A stretch of 64,000 bases of DNA from assembly GCF_000372825.1 (NCBI RefSeq), contig NZ_KB910516.1:2771825-2835824 (forward strand), in the 5' to 3' direction. The position numbers were made by a program, and so were the translations under genes. The stretch comes from Methylobacterium sp. 77 (GTDB taxonomy: Bacteria > Pseudomonadota > Alphaproteobacteria > Rhizobiales > Beijerinckiaceae). Every line of letters starts with the position of its first letter. Position 1 is the stretch's first letter. A model generated the notes under the pieces. The model had not been told where the DNA came from and made no database searches. It worked only from the letters and a program-made list of their open reading frames with translations. Shown in pieces: positions 43,856 through 53,328 of the stretch.

Positions 43856-44230
43856 ATGGGAATTCTCGACGGCCTGTTCGGCCATGGCAGCGATCTGTCT
43901 GCGCAGGAGGTGAGCGACACGCTCGCGGGCGTTCTCACTCAGGGTGAAGCCGTGCAGGTCGCGTTTCGGGTGATCCGCGACCTCATCGTCTTCACCGACC
44001 GGCGGCTGATCCTCGTCAACAAGCAGGGCGTGACCGGACGCAAGGTCGCCTATATGACCGTGCCCTACCGCGCGATCACCTGCTTCTCGGTCGAGACCGC
44101 GGGCAGCTTCGACTTCGATTCGGAATTGGCGATCTGGGTCTCCGGCCGGCCGGAGCCGATCAGGAAGACGCTGAAGCGGGGCGCCGACATCCTCGGAATC
44201 CAGCAGGCGATCGCGGCTTCCCTCAGGTGA
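43856..44230 (+). CDS. Bacterial PH-domain protein (bPH_1/DUF1696)
   Basis: 124 aa, soluble. Matches the small bacterial pleckstrin-homology family: DLIVFTDRRLILVNKQGVTGRKVAYMTVPYRAI (written split) is the family core, with a C-terminal helix TLKRGADILGIQQAIAASL. Such proteins form ring oligomers; function is unknown. Diverges from pdxJ. Confidence 0.85.
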   Translation: MGILDGLFGHGSDLSAQEVSDTLAGVLTQGEAVQVAFRVIRDLIVFTDRRLILVNKQGVTGRKVAYMTVPYRAITCFSVETAGSFDFDSELAIWVSGRPEPIRKTLKRGADILGIQQAIAASLR

Positions 44231-44301
44231 TTCTTCGCAGGAACCGGCCCGTACGAACGAAGTTCTGTCGGTAGACGGCAAACGAAACTTCGGAGGAATC
44301 G

Positions 44302-44565
44302 ATGAAAGCCTTGAAACCCGTAATGCTCGCTCTTCTGCTCACCGCCGGCTCGGCCGGCATCGCCCTTGCCGACAAGCCGGGCGCCGATTGGATGCCGGCC
44401 GAGCAGGTCAAGCAGAAGCTGATGGCCGCCGGCTATACGGACATCACCGAATTCGAGGCGGATGACGGCCATTGGGAAGGCGAGGGGATGAAGAACGGCG
44501 TGAAGATGGAGTTCCATGCCGATCCGAAGACCGGCGCGATCCTTTCCGAGAAGCCCGACAAATAA
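44302..44565 (+). CDS. Small exported PepSY-domain protein
   Basis: 87 aa with signal peptide (MKALKPVMLALLLTAGSAG, cut near ALA-DKP) and one PepSY repeat: QVKQKLMAAGYTDITEFEADDGHWEGEGMKNG (split) followed by DPKTGAILSE. PepSY domains are thought to inhibit or modulate peptidases or reductases in the periplasm. A GGAGGA ribosome site precedes the ATG. Independent gene between the PH protein and MgtC. Confidence 0.85.
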   Translation: MKALKPVMLALLLTAGSAGIALADKPGADWMPAEQVKQKLMAAGYTDITEFEADDGHWEGEGMKNGVKMEFHADPKTGAILSEKPDK

Positions 44566-44574
44566 GTCTGGCAA

Positions 44575-44632
44575 CGGGCAAACAGGCTTGGCAGTCGGCG
44601 CATAGCCTGGCTGCGGGCAAATAGCCTGTCCG
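44575..44632. repeat. Degenerate tandem repeat (three ~18-21 bp units)
   Basis: CGGGCAAACAGGCTTGGCAG, CGGCGCATAGCCTGGCTG and CGGGCAAATAGCCTGTCCG follow directly one another in the spacer after the PepSY gene; imperfect copies sharing CGGGCA-AtAGCCTgg. Confidence 0.6.
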
Positions 44633-44699
44633 CGGGATTGTCGGCGCCGATCTCCATCCCTAGGACCGGCCGACATCATCGGGACGGGCGAGGCAGCGG

Positions 44700-45365
44700 G
44701 TGATCAGCAACATCGACATCCTGGGCCGCCTCGTGCTCGCGGCGCTGCTCGGCAGTGCCGTGGGCTTCGAACGCGAGCGCCTCGTCTGGGCGGCGGGCAT
44801 GCGGACGCACATGCTGGTCTGCGTCGGTTCCTGCCTCATCGTCATCGTCTCGGCCTTCGGGTTCTCGGACATTCTCGGCACGCCGAACGTCACCCTCGAT
44901 CCCTCGCGCATGGCGGCGCAGGTCGTGTCCGGCATCGGCTTCCTCGGCGCTGGCACGATCATGCTGCGCGGCGAGATGGTGAAAGGGCTCACCACCGCAG
45001 CCGGCCTCTGGGCCGTCGCCGCCATCGGGCTCGCAGCCGGAACCGGTCTCTACGTGGCGGCGACCGCCACCACCGTGATCGTGCTCCTGATCCTCGCCGG
45101 CGTGAAGCCGCTGGAGGAGCGCTACCGCGAGCGGACCCAGACCCGCACTCTCACGATCACGGCCAAGCGCGGTACGATCACCATCGAAGGCTTGCGCGGC
45201 ATTTCAGGATCCTACGCCTCCCGCCTCGTGCAGTTCGTGGCACAGCCGACGCTGGAAGACGGCATCGACACGATCGACGTGTCTTACGTGCATATCCCGG
45301 CAAAGAGCTTCCAGGAGATCGCGGCGGCGCTCCGCTCCCGCGATGGGGTGACGAGCGTCTCGTGA
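44700..45365 (+). CDS. MgtC/SapB family membrane protein
   Basis: 221 aa from GTG 44700. MgtC-type N-terminus with five helices: LGRLVLAALLGSAVGFERER and GMRTHMLVCVGSCLIVIVS, ARMAAQVVSGIGFLGAGTIML-like stretch (PSRMAAQVVSGIGFLGAG) and GLTTAAGLWAVAAIGLAAG. The C-terminal ~80 residues form a cytoplasmic ACT-like domain. MgtC proteins affect growth at low Mg and membrane ATP synthase; here the function is inferred from family only. Confidence 0.9.
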   Translation: MISNIDILGRLVLAALLGSAVGFERERLVWAAGMRTHMLVCVGSCLIVIVSAFGFSDILGTPNVTLDPSRMAAQVVSGIGFLGAGTIMLRGEMVKGLTTAAGLWAVAAIGLAAGTGLYVAATATTVIVLLILAGVKPLEERYRERTQTRTLTITAKRGTITIEGLRGISGSYASRLVQFVAQPTLEDGIDTIDVSYVHIPAKSFQEIAAALRSRDGVTSVS

Positions 45366-45369
45366 GGCG

Positions 45370-47166
45370 TCAGTCCCGGGATTTGGGCAGGGGCAGGGAT
45401 TCCGGCAGAGCGAAGACGGTCAGCTGCCCTCCCAAAGCCGTGTAGCGCGACAGGCCGGCATAGCCGCCGACGGCGCCGGCACCGTCTGCCGGATCGGTCA
45501 GGCCGGCCGCGAGACCGATTCCAGCCCAGCCGCCGACGCCCGACAGGACGGCAACGTATTGCCGGCCGCGATGACCGTAGGTCGTCACGTTGCCGATGAT
45601 GCCGGACGGCGTCTTGAACCGGTACAGTTCCCGGCCGGACCGTGCATCGACCGCCTTCAGGTAGCCTTCCAGTGTGCCGTAGAAGACCACGTCGCCCGCG
45701 GTGGCGAGAGCACCCGACCAGACCGAGAACGGCTCGGTGTTCGACCACTCGACTCTACCCCTGACGCCGTCCCAGGCTATGAACCGGCCGGTCTCGGGAT
45801 CGCCCTCATGCGGCTGCAGGGAAACGGTGGCGCCGACGAAGGGAATGCCAGGGGTGTAGGTGACCTGGAACGGCTCGTAGCTCATGCAGATGTGGTTGGT
45901 GGGCACGTAGAACAGGTGCGTCTCCGGCGAGTAGGCCGCCGGCGCCTCGTTCTTGGCGCCGATGGCGCCCGGGCAGATCCCGGTCGTGGTCTCGTCCTCG
46001 TCCTTGGCTTCCGGCGAGTAATGCGGATCGACCAGCGGGCGACCGTAGTTCTTGGAGCCCTTGTCCATGTCGACCTTGGAGGCCCAGTTCACCACCGGAT
46101 CGAATTTTTCCGCCACCAGCAATTCGCCAGTGCTCCGGTCCAACGTATAACCGAAGCCGTTACGGTCGAAGTGGGTGAGGAGCGGACGTGTCCGGCCGTC
46201 AACCTTCTGATCCGTGAGGATCATCTCGTTGATGCCGTCGTAATCCCACTCGTCGTGCGGGGTCATCTGGTAGACCCACTTGGCCGCACCCGTGTCGGGG
46301 TTACGCGCCCAGATGGTCATCGACCACTTGTTGTCGCCCGGACGCTGCTTGGGGTTCCAGGTCGAGGGGTTGCCCGAACCGTAATACATCAGGTCGAGCT
46401 TGGGATCGTAGGAGAACCAGCCCCAGGTGCAACCGCCGCCCGTCTTCCACTGATCGCCTTCCCAGGTCTTCAGCGAGGAATCCTTGCCGACCGGCTTGCC
46501 GAGAGACGTCGTCTTCTCGGGGTCCATGATCATGTCGGCATCGGGGCCCTGGGAGTGGCCGCGCCACACCTTCTTGCCCGACTTGGCGTCGTAGGCGGTG
46601 ACGTGGCAGTTCACGCCGAACTCGCCGCCCGAGATGCCGACGATGATCTTGTCCTTCACCGGAAGAACCGTCGCGGTGTTGGTCTCGCCCTTCTTGGGGT
46701 CGCCGTTCACCACGGACCAGTTCACCTTGCCCGACTTCGCGTCGAGCGAGACGACGGTCGTGTCGGCCTGGTGCAGGATGATCGCGCCGTCGGCATAGGC
46801 CAGGCCACGGTTCACCGTGTCACAGCACATCACCGGGATCACCGACGGGTCCTGCTTGGGCTCGTACTTCCAGACGATCACGCCGTCCTTGTCGAGATCG
46901 AGGGCGTAGACGATGTTCGGGAAGGGGGTGTGGACGTACATCATGTTGCCGACGACGAGAGGAGAACCCTCGTGGCCGCGAAGAACGCCCGTCGAGAACG
47001 TCCAGGCAACCTGCAGCTGCTTCACGTTGCTGGCGTTGATCTGGTCGAGCTTCGAATAGCGCGTGTTGGCGTAATCGACCGTCTGAAGAACGGGCTCGTC
47101 GGCGAAAGCCGGACCCGACGCAGAGAGAGAGAACAGGAGAAGTGCGGCTCGGTTTCCGCCTCGCAT
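45370..47166 (-). CDS. xoxF: Lanthanide-dependent PQQ methanol dehydrogenase, XoxF type
   Basis: Periplasmic PQQ quinoprotein oxidising methanol to formaldehyde. 598 aa, signal peptide to about residue 22 (PAFA-DEP). Eight-blade propeller with the vicinal disulfide C114-C115 ([10 protein letters not shown]), PQQ/metal Glu182 (GGEFGVNC), Asn266 (GSGNPSTWN), catalytic Asp308 and the extra Asp310 in [12 protein letters not shown]. The D-x-D pair marks lanthanide-binding XoxF rather than calcium MxaF (D-x-A). ATG 47166 has GAGG at 7 nt. No xoxG (cytochrome cL) or xoxJ beside it; sits between mgtC and the ribosomal S6 operon. Confidence 0.93.
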   Translation of the reverse strand: MRGGNRAALLLFSLSASGPAFADEPVLQTVDYANTRYSKLDQINASNVKQLQVAWTFSTGVLRGHEGSPLVVGNMMYVHTPFPNIVYALDLDKDGVIVWKYEPKQDPSVIPVMCCDTVNRGLAYADGAIILHQADTTVVSLDAKSGKVNWSVVNGDPKKGETNTATVLPVKDKIIVGISGGEFGVNCHVTAYDAKSGKKVWRGHSQGPDADMIMDPEKTTSLGKPVGKDSSLKTWEGDQWKTGGGCTWGWFSYDPKLDLMYYGSGNPSTWNPKQRPGDNKWSMTIWARNPDTGAAKWVYQMTPHDEWDYDGINEMILTDQKVDGRTRPLLTHFDRNGFGYTLDRSTGELLVAEKFDPVVNWASKVDMDKGSKNYGRPLVDPHYSPEAKDEDETTTGICPGAIGAKNEAPAAYSPETHLFYVPTNHICMSYEPFQVTYTPGIPFVGATVSLQPHEGDPETGRFIAWDGVRGRVEWSNTEPFSVWSGALATAGDVVFYGTLEGYLKAVDARSGRELYRFKTPSGIIGNVTTYGHRGRQYVAVLSGVGGWAGIGLAAGLTDPADGAGAVGGYAGLSRYTALGGQLTVFALPESLPLPKSRD

Positions 47167-47519
47167 CGGCGATCCTCGACATGGCATGGGCGCTTTCCAG
47201 CGGCTCCTCTATCATCGGAAGCGGCTCGGTTCTCTGGCCTCCTTGTCGCTGCGGTCGTCGCGATCATCCTTGCCATCCCGCCCGAACTCGTCTATGCGCC
47301 GCACCTCGCGTTCGCTCCGGCTGGGGGCTGAACGGACGGTGCCGATTCCATCGGTATGCGGAGTTCGCTCCATCGTCCCGTGTCTCCGCCTTCGATCAAC
47401 CGCTCGGGCCTTCAAACGGCTCGAAGGGCTTGGCGCCGGGTGAAACGCGTTGAACCGGCCCGACGATCGACATCCGCACATCCGTGCCGTCGGGCCCCTT
47501 TTGCTATGAAGGGCCCGTT
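47167..47519. other. Divergent xoxF / rpsF intergenic region (353 bp)
   Basis: Holds promoters for xoxF (minus) and rpsF (plus). The only protein-like stretch is a hydrophobic frame ending at 47331 (SGLLVAAVVAIILAIPPELV), which has no start codon in frame. The last 30 bp form the rpsF leader hairpin. Confidence 0.5.
47491..47519 (+). promoter_or_regulatory. rpsF leader hairpin covering the ribosome site
   Basis: CGGGCCC (47491-47497) pairs perfectly with GGGCCCG (47511-47517), placing the AAGGG ribosome-binding bases in the 3' arm, two bases before the rpsF ATG. Possibly the S6:S18 autoregulatory element known from other bacteria, where the complex binds its own mRNA leader; the equivalence is my inference. 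Confidence 0.5.
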
Positions 47520-47987
47520 ATGCCTCTTTATGAACACGTCTTCCTGGCGCGCCAGGACGTGACGGCCCAGCAGGTCGAGACCATGGTCGAGACCTACAAG
47601 GGCGTCATCGAAGCCAATGGCGGCAAGGTCGAGAAGATCGAAATGTGGGGCGTCAAGTCCCTCGCCTACCGCATCAAGAAGAACCGCAAGGCGCATTTCA
47701 CGCTCCTCAACGTCGACGCCCCTCCGGCGGCCCTCGCCGAGATGGAGCGCCAGATGCAGATCTCCGAGGACGTCCTGCGCTTCATGACCGTCCGCGTCGA
47801 GGAACTCGAGTCCGAGCCGTCGGCGATGATGCAGAAGCGTGACCGCGACGACCGCAAGGATCGCGAGCGCGGCCGTCGTCGTGACGAAGACGGCTTCGGT
47901 GGTGGTGGATTCGGTGGCGACCGGGACCGGGGTGACCGCGGCGATCGCGGCGACCGTCCCGAGCGCAGCTTCGGCGGGGAGAACTAA
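47520..47987 (+). CDS. rpsF: 30S ribosomal protein S6
   Basis: 155 aa. Ferredoxin-like S6 core ([45 protein letters not shown]) through about residue 100, then a long low-complexity tail of RDR/GDR/GGFGG repeats ([18 protein letters not shown] ... [18 protein letters not shown]). This charged tail is longer than in E. coli S6 (131-135 aa). First gene of rpsF-rpsR-DUF2232-rplI. Confidence 0.96.
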   Translation: MPLYEHVFLARQDVTAQQVETMVETYKGVIEANGGKVEKIEMWGVKSLAYRIKKNRKAHFTLLNVDAPPAALAEMERQMQISEDVLRFMTVRVEELESEPSAMMQKRDRDDRKDRERGRRRDEDGFGGGGFGGDRDRGDRGDRGDRPERSFGGEN

Positions 47988-47990
47988 GCC

Positions 47991-48272
47991 ATGGGTTTCG
48001 GTGCTGGACCTGGTGCGGCTCCTGCCGCTGGTGGCGGTGCGGGTGGCGGACGTCGTCCGTTCTTCCGTCGTCGCAAGACCTGCCCCTTCTCGGGCGCGAA
48101 TGCGCCCAAGATCGACTACAAGGACGTCAAGCTCCTGTCGCGCTACGTCTCCGAGCGCGGCAAGATCGTGCCGTCGCGCATCACCGCGGTGTCGGCCAAG
48201 AAGCAGCGTGAACTCGCCCAGGCGATCAAGCGCGCCCGCTTCCTCGGTTTCCTCCCCTACGTGATCAAGTAA
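47991..48272 (+). CDS. rpsR: 30S ribosomal protein S18
   Basis: 93 aa; Gly/Ala-rich N-terminus ([21 protein letters not shown]) then the S18 core [67 protein letters not shown] (shown here only by its ends, residues 24-90). Starts 3 nt after rpsF, co-translated. Confidence 0.97.
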   Translation: MGFGAGPGAAPAAGGGAGGGRRPFFRRRKTCPFSGANAPKIDYKDVKLLSRYVSERGKIVPSRITAVSAKKQRELAQAIKRARFLGFLPYVIK

Positions 48273-48280
48273 CGCTTCGT

Positions 48281-48305
48281 CCTGGCCCGGCATCGCCGGG
48301 CCAGG
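48281..48305 (+). terminator. Strong hairpin after rpsR
   Basis: CCTGGCCCGGC - ATC - GCCGGGCCAGG, perfect 11-bp stem eight bases after the rpsR stop, followed by ACTACC without a U-run. Possibly a processing or attenuation hairpin. Confidence 0.6.
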
Positions 48306-48309
48306 ACTA

Positions 48310-48327
48310 CCGCCGCCAGTGCGGCGG
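48310..48327 (+). terminator. Second hairpin after rpsR
   Basis: CCGCCGC - CAGT - GCGGCGG followed by TGTTC. Tandem with the preceding stem; together they probably reduce read-through into the DUF2232 gene. Confidence 0.5.
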
Positions 48328-48465
48328 TGTTCAGTCGCGCTCGCTCGGCCTTCGGCAGCAGGCGTTTTTCGTTCCGGCGCTCGTCATGTGACGCCGGAAG
48401 TCGTTGGGGCGACGTGTTTCGCCTCTAACCCTGCCCTTTCCAGGGACAGCGGGACAGCGGAATCG

Positions 48466-49512
48466 ATGGCACAGTTTCTCGGTATCGGCATCGGCGCGGG
48501 ACTCGTCTCCGCACTCCTCTTCGGCGTCCTGCTGAAGGGCACGATGCTGTCGATCGTCCTCTACCTGCTCGCCCCGCTCCCGATTCTGATCGTGGGCCTC
48601 GGCTGGAGCCACAAGGCCGCCCTCGTCGCCGCCGTCACGGGAGCCGTCGCGCTCTCCTTCCTTCAGCCCTTCCTCGGCCTCGGCTTCCTCGCCTATCTGG
48701 CGCTGCCGGCCTGGTGGCTCGCCTATCTCGCGCTGCTCGGCCGCCCGAACGCCGACGGTACGATGGAATGGTACCCGACCGGGCGACTCCTCGCCTGGAC
48801 CGCTGGGACGGCGGGCCTCGCCTTCGTCGCCATCGCGGTCATCGCCTCGCCGAACTACGATACCTTCCAACGCCAGATTCGCGAGATGTCGCGCATGCTG
48901 GTGAAGACGCAGGGGCAGGCCCGCCCGAAGCCTCCCGCCGCCGCGCCGGCCGAGGCGCCTTCGACGCCGCCCGGGACTCCTTCGACACAGGCAGAGACTC
49001 CTTCGACGCCGGCAGAGCGCGAAGCGACGCCGCCCGCCGAATCCGGCACCGACCAACAGAACGCGGTCGCGGACGCCATCGCGGCGATCGCCCCCGGACT
49101 GGCGACGCAGGGCCTCGCCGTCCTCCTGACCTTCTATCTCTGGGCCGCCGCGCGGATCGTCCGGATCTCCGGCCGCCTGCCCCGGCCCTGGCCGGACATC
49201 CCGTCCACGACGATGCCGCGCCCCGTTCTCGGCATTCTCGCAGGGGCTTTCGTCCTCGCATTGGTACCCGGTTATCCGGGCGTGCTCGGAATAGCCCTCA
49301 TCGGCGCGTTGACGGCGGCCTTCGCCATTCAGGGGCTCGCCGCGTTCCACGACCGCAGCCGTGGCCGGCCCGGCCGCCTCGCCCTGCTGTTCGGGCTCTA
49401 CCTGATCCTGTTCTTCACGCAGGGCGTCGCCCTGCTGGCCCTGACGATGTTCGGCCTCGCCGACACCGCCTTCAACCGGCGCCGTTCCAAGGAGGACGCC
49501 GGACGAGCCTGA
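48466..49512 (+). CDS. DUF2232 family membrane protein
   Basis: 348 aa. About eight hydrophobic helices (e.g. FLGIGIGAGLVSALLFGVLL, AAVTGAVALSFLQPFLGLGF) with a central Pro/Thr/Ala-rich loop (about 150-205: APAEAPSTPPGTPSTQAETP) that is probably disordered. The YybS-type DUF2232 gene between rpsR and rplI is conserved in many Hyphomicrobiales. ATG 48466 chosen; earlier in-frame start (48319) reads the hairpins. Function unknown. Confidence 0.85.
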   Translation: MAQFLGIGIGAGLVSALLFGVLLKGTMLSIVLYLLAPLPILIVGLGWSHKAALVAAVTGAVALSFLQPFLGLGFLAYLALPAWWLAYLALLGRPNADGTMEWYPTGRLLAWTAGTAGLAFVAIAVIASPNYDTFQRQIREMSRMLVKTQGQARPKPPAAAPAEAPSTPPGTPSTQAETPSTPAEREATPPAESGTDQQNAVADAIAAIAPGLATQGLAVLLTFYLWAAARIVRISGRLPRPWPDIPSTTMPRPVLGILAGAFVLALVPGYPGVLGIALIGALTAAFAIQGLAAFHDRSRGRPGRLALLFGLYLILFFTQGVALLALTMFGLADTAFNRRRSKEDAGRA

Positions 49513-49581
49513 TCCCCGTTTTCCGCGTCTCGCGGGCGGGACTTTCCCTTCACCCCAACCACTTCAACAAGGACTGAGATC

Positions 49582-50145
49582 ATGGAAGTCATCCTCCTCG
49601 AGCGCGTCGCCAAGCTTGGCCAGATGGGCGAGACCGTGAACGTGAAGCCGGGTTACGCCCGCAACTTCCTCCTCGCCCGTGGCAAGGCCCTTCGCGCCAC
49701 CGCCGGCAACAAGAAGCATTTCGAGACGCAGCGCGCGCAGCTCGAAGTCCGCAACCTGGAGCGCAAGACCGAGGCGCAGGCCGTCGCCGAGACCCTCGAG
49801 GGCAAGAGCTTCGTCCTGATCCGCCAGTCGGGCGAGACCGGCGTCCTCTACGGTTCGGTCTCCACCCGCGATCTCGCGGAAGTCGTCACCGCCGAGGGCT
49901 TCACGGTCAATCGCGACCAGTTCGCCCTCAACCAGCCGATCAAGACGCTCGGCCTGCACACCGTGCCGGTGGTGCTGCACCCCGAAGTCGAGGTGACCAT
50001 CACCGTCAACGTCGCGCGTAGCCCCGAAGAGGCTGAGCGTCAGGCCCGCGGCGAATCGACCACCGAGCGCGAGGCGTTCAACCTCGACGATCTCGGCCTG
50101 GAAGTCGGTGCGGCCCTGGCCGAAGCCGGCGACGACCGCGAATAA
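49582..50145 (+). CDS. rplI: 50S ribosomal protein L9
   Basis: 187 aa. N-domain [36 protein letters not shown] (only partly quoted) with the rRNA-binding loop, long connecting helix, and C-domain ([41 protein letters not shown]). C-terminal acidic extension of about 35 residues ([20 protein letters not shown]). A terminator follows 77 nt downstream. Confidence 0.97.
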   Translation: MEVILLERVAKLGQMGETVNVKPGYARNFLLARGKALRATAGNKKHFETQRAQLEVRNLERKTEAQAVAETLEGKSFVLIRQSGETGVLYGSVSTRDLAEVVTAEGFTVNRDQFALNQPIKTLGLHTVPVVLHPEVEVTITVNVARSPEEAERQARGESTTEREAFNLDDLGLEVGAALAEAGDDRE

Positions 50146-50452
50146 GCTGCCCGCGAGAGCGGTGGACAACGGGGATCGTCGCCCTCGGGGGTTGACTGGT
50201 TCTACATTTGTTCCAGCATGGCGCCTGTCATCCCGCGAGGGGTGGCAGGCGTTTTTCGTTTCGCAACCGGCGCGCGCTTCCTCTGACCCGACCACTCCGT
50301 CCTAAGGTGGTCGCGCTGGAGACGCGGAGGACGCGACGCGCGAATCGGCTAAGGCTTGGCTAACCATGCCTGGGTCATGGTCGCTGGATAACGGAGTGGC
50401 GCGGCGACGATCGCCGCGCGGTGTCGAAGAAGTCGGAGCCTCGAGTCAGCCC
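50146..50452. other. rplI-dnaB intergenic region (307 bp)
   Basis: Contains the rplI terminator (50222-50256), leaving about 200 bp for the dnaB promoter. In-frame ATG at 50366 would extend DnaB by 29 non-conserved residues. No other gene seen. Confidence 0.5.
50222..50256 (+). terminator. Rho-independent terminator after rplI
   Basis: CGCCTGTCATCCC - GCGA - GGGGTGGCAGGCG (13-bp stem with two G-T pairs) followed by TTTTT. Confidence 0.88.
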
Positions 50453-51940
50453 ATGGCCCTGCCCAACGCCCTGACGGCAAACCTCCAGAGCGTCACGCAG
50501 GAATTCCGCGTCGCGCCGCATAACATCGACGCGGAGCAGGCGCTTCTCGGCGCGATCCTCGTCAACAACGACGCCTATTACCGGATCTCGGACTTCCTCC
50601 TGCCCGAGCACTTCATGGAGGATGTCCACCGCAAGATCTTCGAGGTCGCCGCCTCGCTGATCAAGGTCGGCAAGCTCGCGACCCCGATCACGCTCAAGAC
50701 CTATCTCGGCGATGCCGATCTCGGCGGCCAGACGGTGATGCAATACCTCGCGCGCCTCGCGGCCGAGGCCACAACCGTCATCAATGCGGGCGATTACGGC
50801 CGCACCATCTACGACCTCGCCATCCGCCGCCGGCTGATCACCATCGGTGAGGACCTCGTCAACGGTGCCTACGAGGCGCCGGTGGAATCCTCGCCCCGGG
50901 ACCAGATCGAGGGGACCGAGCGCCGGCTCTACGAGCTCGCCGAATCGGGCAAATACGATGGCGGCTTCCAGAAATTCTCGGATGCACTCACCACCGCCGT
51001 GGACATGGCGGCCAAGGCCTACCAACGCGAAGGCAAGCTCTCGGGCATCGCCACCGGGCTCGCTGATCTCGACGCCAAGATGGGCGGGCTGCAACCGTCG
51101 GATCTGATCATCCTCGCGGGCCGCCCGGCCATGGGCAAGACCTCGCTGGTGACCAATATCGCCTTCAATGTCGCCAAGGCCTACCGGGGCGAGAAGCAGC
51201 CCGACGGGCGGATCGAGACCAAGAACGGCGGCATCGTCGGGTTCTTCTCCCTCGAAATGTCGGCCGAGCAGCTCGCCACCCGTATCATCGCCGAGCAATC
51301 GGGCGTGCCGTCCTACAAGATCCGCCGCGGCGACATCCGGCCGGAGGATTTCTACAAGATCACCGATGCCGCCCGCGACATGCAGACGATCCCGTTCTAC
51401 ATCGATCAGACCGGCGGCATCTCCATCGCGCAGCTCGCCGCCCGCGCCCGGCGATTGAAGCGGCAGAAGGGCCTCGACCTCCTGATCATCGACTACCTGC
51501 AGCTGCTCTCCGGCTCGGGAAAGCGCAGCGACAACCGCGTGCAGGAGATGACCGAGATCACCACCGGCATGAAGGCGCTGGCGAAAGAGCTGGCGGTGCC
51601 GATCATCGGCCTGTCGCAGCTCTCGCGTCAGGTCGAGAACCGTGAGGACAAGCGGCCACAGCTCTCGGACCTGCGCGAATCCGGCTCAATCGAGCAGGAT
51701 GCCGACGTGGTGATGTTCGTGTTCCGCGAGGAATACTACGTCAACAACAAGAAGCCGCGCGAAGGTACCGAGGAGTTCTTCGCCTGGGAGGCGGAGATGA
51801 ACCGCGTTCACGGCAAGGCCGAAGTCATCCTCGGCAAGCAACGCCATGGCCCCACCGGCACTGTGGAATTGCAGTTCGACGCCAACATCACGCGATTCTC
51901 GGATCTGGCGAGCGAGGATCGCATGCCCGCCCGGATGTGA
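50453..51940 (+). CDS. dnaB: Replicative DNA helicase DnaB
   Basis: 495 aa hexameric helicase. N-terminal domain (HNIDAEQALLGAILVNNDAYY) and RecA-like C-domain with Walker A GRPAMGKTSLV (about residue 220), Walker B LLIIDYLQLLSG, and SRQVENREDKRPQLSDLRESGSIEQDADVV (split; H4/R-finger region). ATG 50453 gives the family length. Gene order rpsF-rpsR-rplI-dnaB-alr-radA is typical for proteobacteria. Confidence 0.96.
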   Translation: MALPNALTANLQSVTQEFRVAPHNIDAEQALLGAILVNNDAYYRISDFLLPEHFMEDVHRKIFEVAASLIKVGKLATPITLKTYLGDADLGGQTVMQYLARLAAEATTVINAGDYGRTIYDLAIRRRLITIGEDLVNGAYEAPVESSPRDQIEGTERRLYELAESGKYDGGFQKFSDALTTAVDMAAKAYQREGKLSGIATGLADLDAKMGGLQPSDLIILAGRPAMGKTSLVTNIAFNVAKAYRGEKQPDGRIETKNGGIVGFFSLEMSAEQLATRIIAEQSGVPSYKIRRGDIRPEDFYKITDAARDMQTIPFYIDQTGGISIAQLAARARRLKRQKGLDLLIIDYLQLLSGSGKRSDNRVQEMTEITTGMKALAKELAVPIIGLSQLSRQVENREDKRPQLSDLRESGSIEQDADVVMFVFREEYYVNNKKPREGTEEFFAWEAEMNRVHGKAEVILGKQRHGPTGTVELQFDANITRFSDLASEDRMPARM

Positions 51941-52080
51941 CCGGCATCTCGTCCGGCACGAAGGTCGCTTGCCTGCCAGCCGAATCGACCGTGCGGAAGC
52001 GCCCGTGCTATCGCGCGGCCTCTCGACACCACATATCCGGCGGGGAAAGACCGATCACCGCGCTCAAGCGAGACAATGCG

Positions 52081-53190
52081 ATGGCGATCATCGACGCGGA
52101 GGCCGCCGCTTACGGCGCACGCCTCACCATCGATCTCTCGGCCATCGCCGAGAACTGGCGCCGGCTCGGCGCGCAGGCGCCTCACATTCCCTGCGCCGCC
52201 GTGGTGAAGGCCGATGCCTATGGCTGCGGCCTCGCCGAGGTCGCACCGGTCCTGTGGCGGGCCGGCTGCCGGACGTTCTTCGTCGCCCATGCCAGCGAGG
52301 CAATCATCGCCCGGTCGGTCCTGCCGGACGCCGTCATCTACGTCCTGAACGGCCTGATCCCCGGCGGCGGGCCGGCCCTGATCGCGCACGATCTGCGTCC
52401 GGTGCTCGGATCACGCGAGGAGCTCGACGAATGGGCGGCCCTCGGTGCGGAAGCCGGCCGGCCGCTCGCCGCCGCCCTCCATGTCGATACGGGGATGAAC
52501 CGGCTCGGTCTCACCGTGAGCGAAGCCCTGGCGCTCGCCGGCGACCCCATCCTGGCGCGTGCCGAGATCGACCTGCTGATGAGTCACCTCGTCAGTGCCG
52601 AACGGCCGGACGAGGCGGTCAACCGGCGCCAATGCGAGGCGTTCGGGCGGGTTCTTCGCGCTTATCCGGGCATTCCGGGCTCCCTCGCCAATTCCTCCGG
52701 CTGCTATCTCGGCGCAGGCATCGCCAACGACCTGCTCAGGCCGGGCTACGCCATCTTCGGCGGCAACCCGACCCCCGGTCGGCCGAACCCGATGCGGCCG
52801 GTTATCCGCCTCGAAGCGTTGATCGCCCAGGTCCGCGACGTGGAGGCCGGGGATAGCGCCGGCTACAACGCGTACTGGACCGCAGCCGGCCCGAGACGGC
52901 TCGCCACTCTCTCGGTCGGCTATGCCGACGGCTATCCGCGCGCGGCGAGCGGGCGCGGCCATGCCCTCGTCGGCGGGGTGCCCTGCCCTATCGTCGGCCT
53001 GATCTCGATGGACCTCATCATCCTCGACGTCACCGATGCGCCGGCCGCCCGACGCGGCGAACCCGCCATCCTGATCGGCGATGCCCTTGATGTGGACAGC
53101 GTCGGGAGAGCCGCCGGCACGATCGGCTACGAGATCCTGACCAATCTTGGTTCTCGTTATGTTCGCCACTATGTAGAGACCATCGACTGA
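52081..53190 (+). CDS. alr: Alanine racemase
   Basis: Makes D-alanine for peptidoglycan; PLP enzyme, TIM-barrel plus beta-domain. 369 aa from ATG 52081. PLP Lys43 in AAVVKADAYGCG; catalytic Tyr in SAGYNAYWTA (about residue 265); VDTGMNRLGL. C-terminal LTNLGSRYVRHYV motif is complete. The longer frame from 51937 is not conserved. Lies between dnaB and radA. Confidence 0.95.
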   Translation: MAIIDAEAAAYGARLTIDLSAIAENWRRLGAQAPHIPCAAVVKADAYGCGLAEVAPVLWRAGCRTFFVAHASEAIIARSVLPDAVIYVLNGLIPGGGPALIAHDLRPVLGSREELDEWAALGAEAGRPLAAALHVDTGMNRLGLTVSEALALAGDPILARAEIDLLMSHLVSAERPDEAVNRRQCEAFGRVLRAYPGIPGSLANSSGCYLGAGIANDLLRPGYAIFGGNPTPGRPNPMRPVIRLEALIAQVRDVEAGDSAGYNAYWTAAGPRRLATLSVGYADGYPRAASGRGHALVGGVPCPIVGLISMDLIILDVTDAPAARRGEPAILIGDALDVDSVGRAAGTIGYEILTNLGSRYVRHYVETID

Positions 53191-53328
53191 ACCGACCGAC
53201 GCGTCATCCTGCGACGCACATGATCCCGAGACGCCCTTGTCGGTGGCCTTCTCAGGAAAGAGCCAGGTCGGATCGGCGAACGACGCTGCCCGGTCTCGTC
53301 GAGCGGCGATCCATTTCCCAGGGCAAAC

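Noticed and set aside
45559..47331. 590-aa plus-strand open frame opposite xoxF, ending in a hydrophobic stretch at 47270-47331
   Set aside because: xoxF on the other strand is certain. The hydrophobic tail (SGLLVAAVVAIILA) looks protein-like but has no ATG/GTG/TTG in frame beyond the antisense part, so no independent gene is supported.
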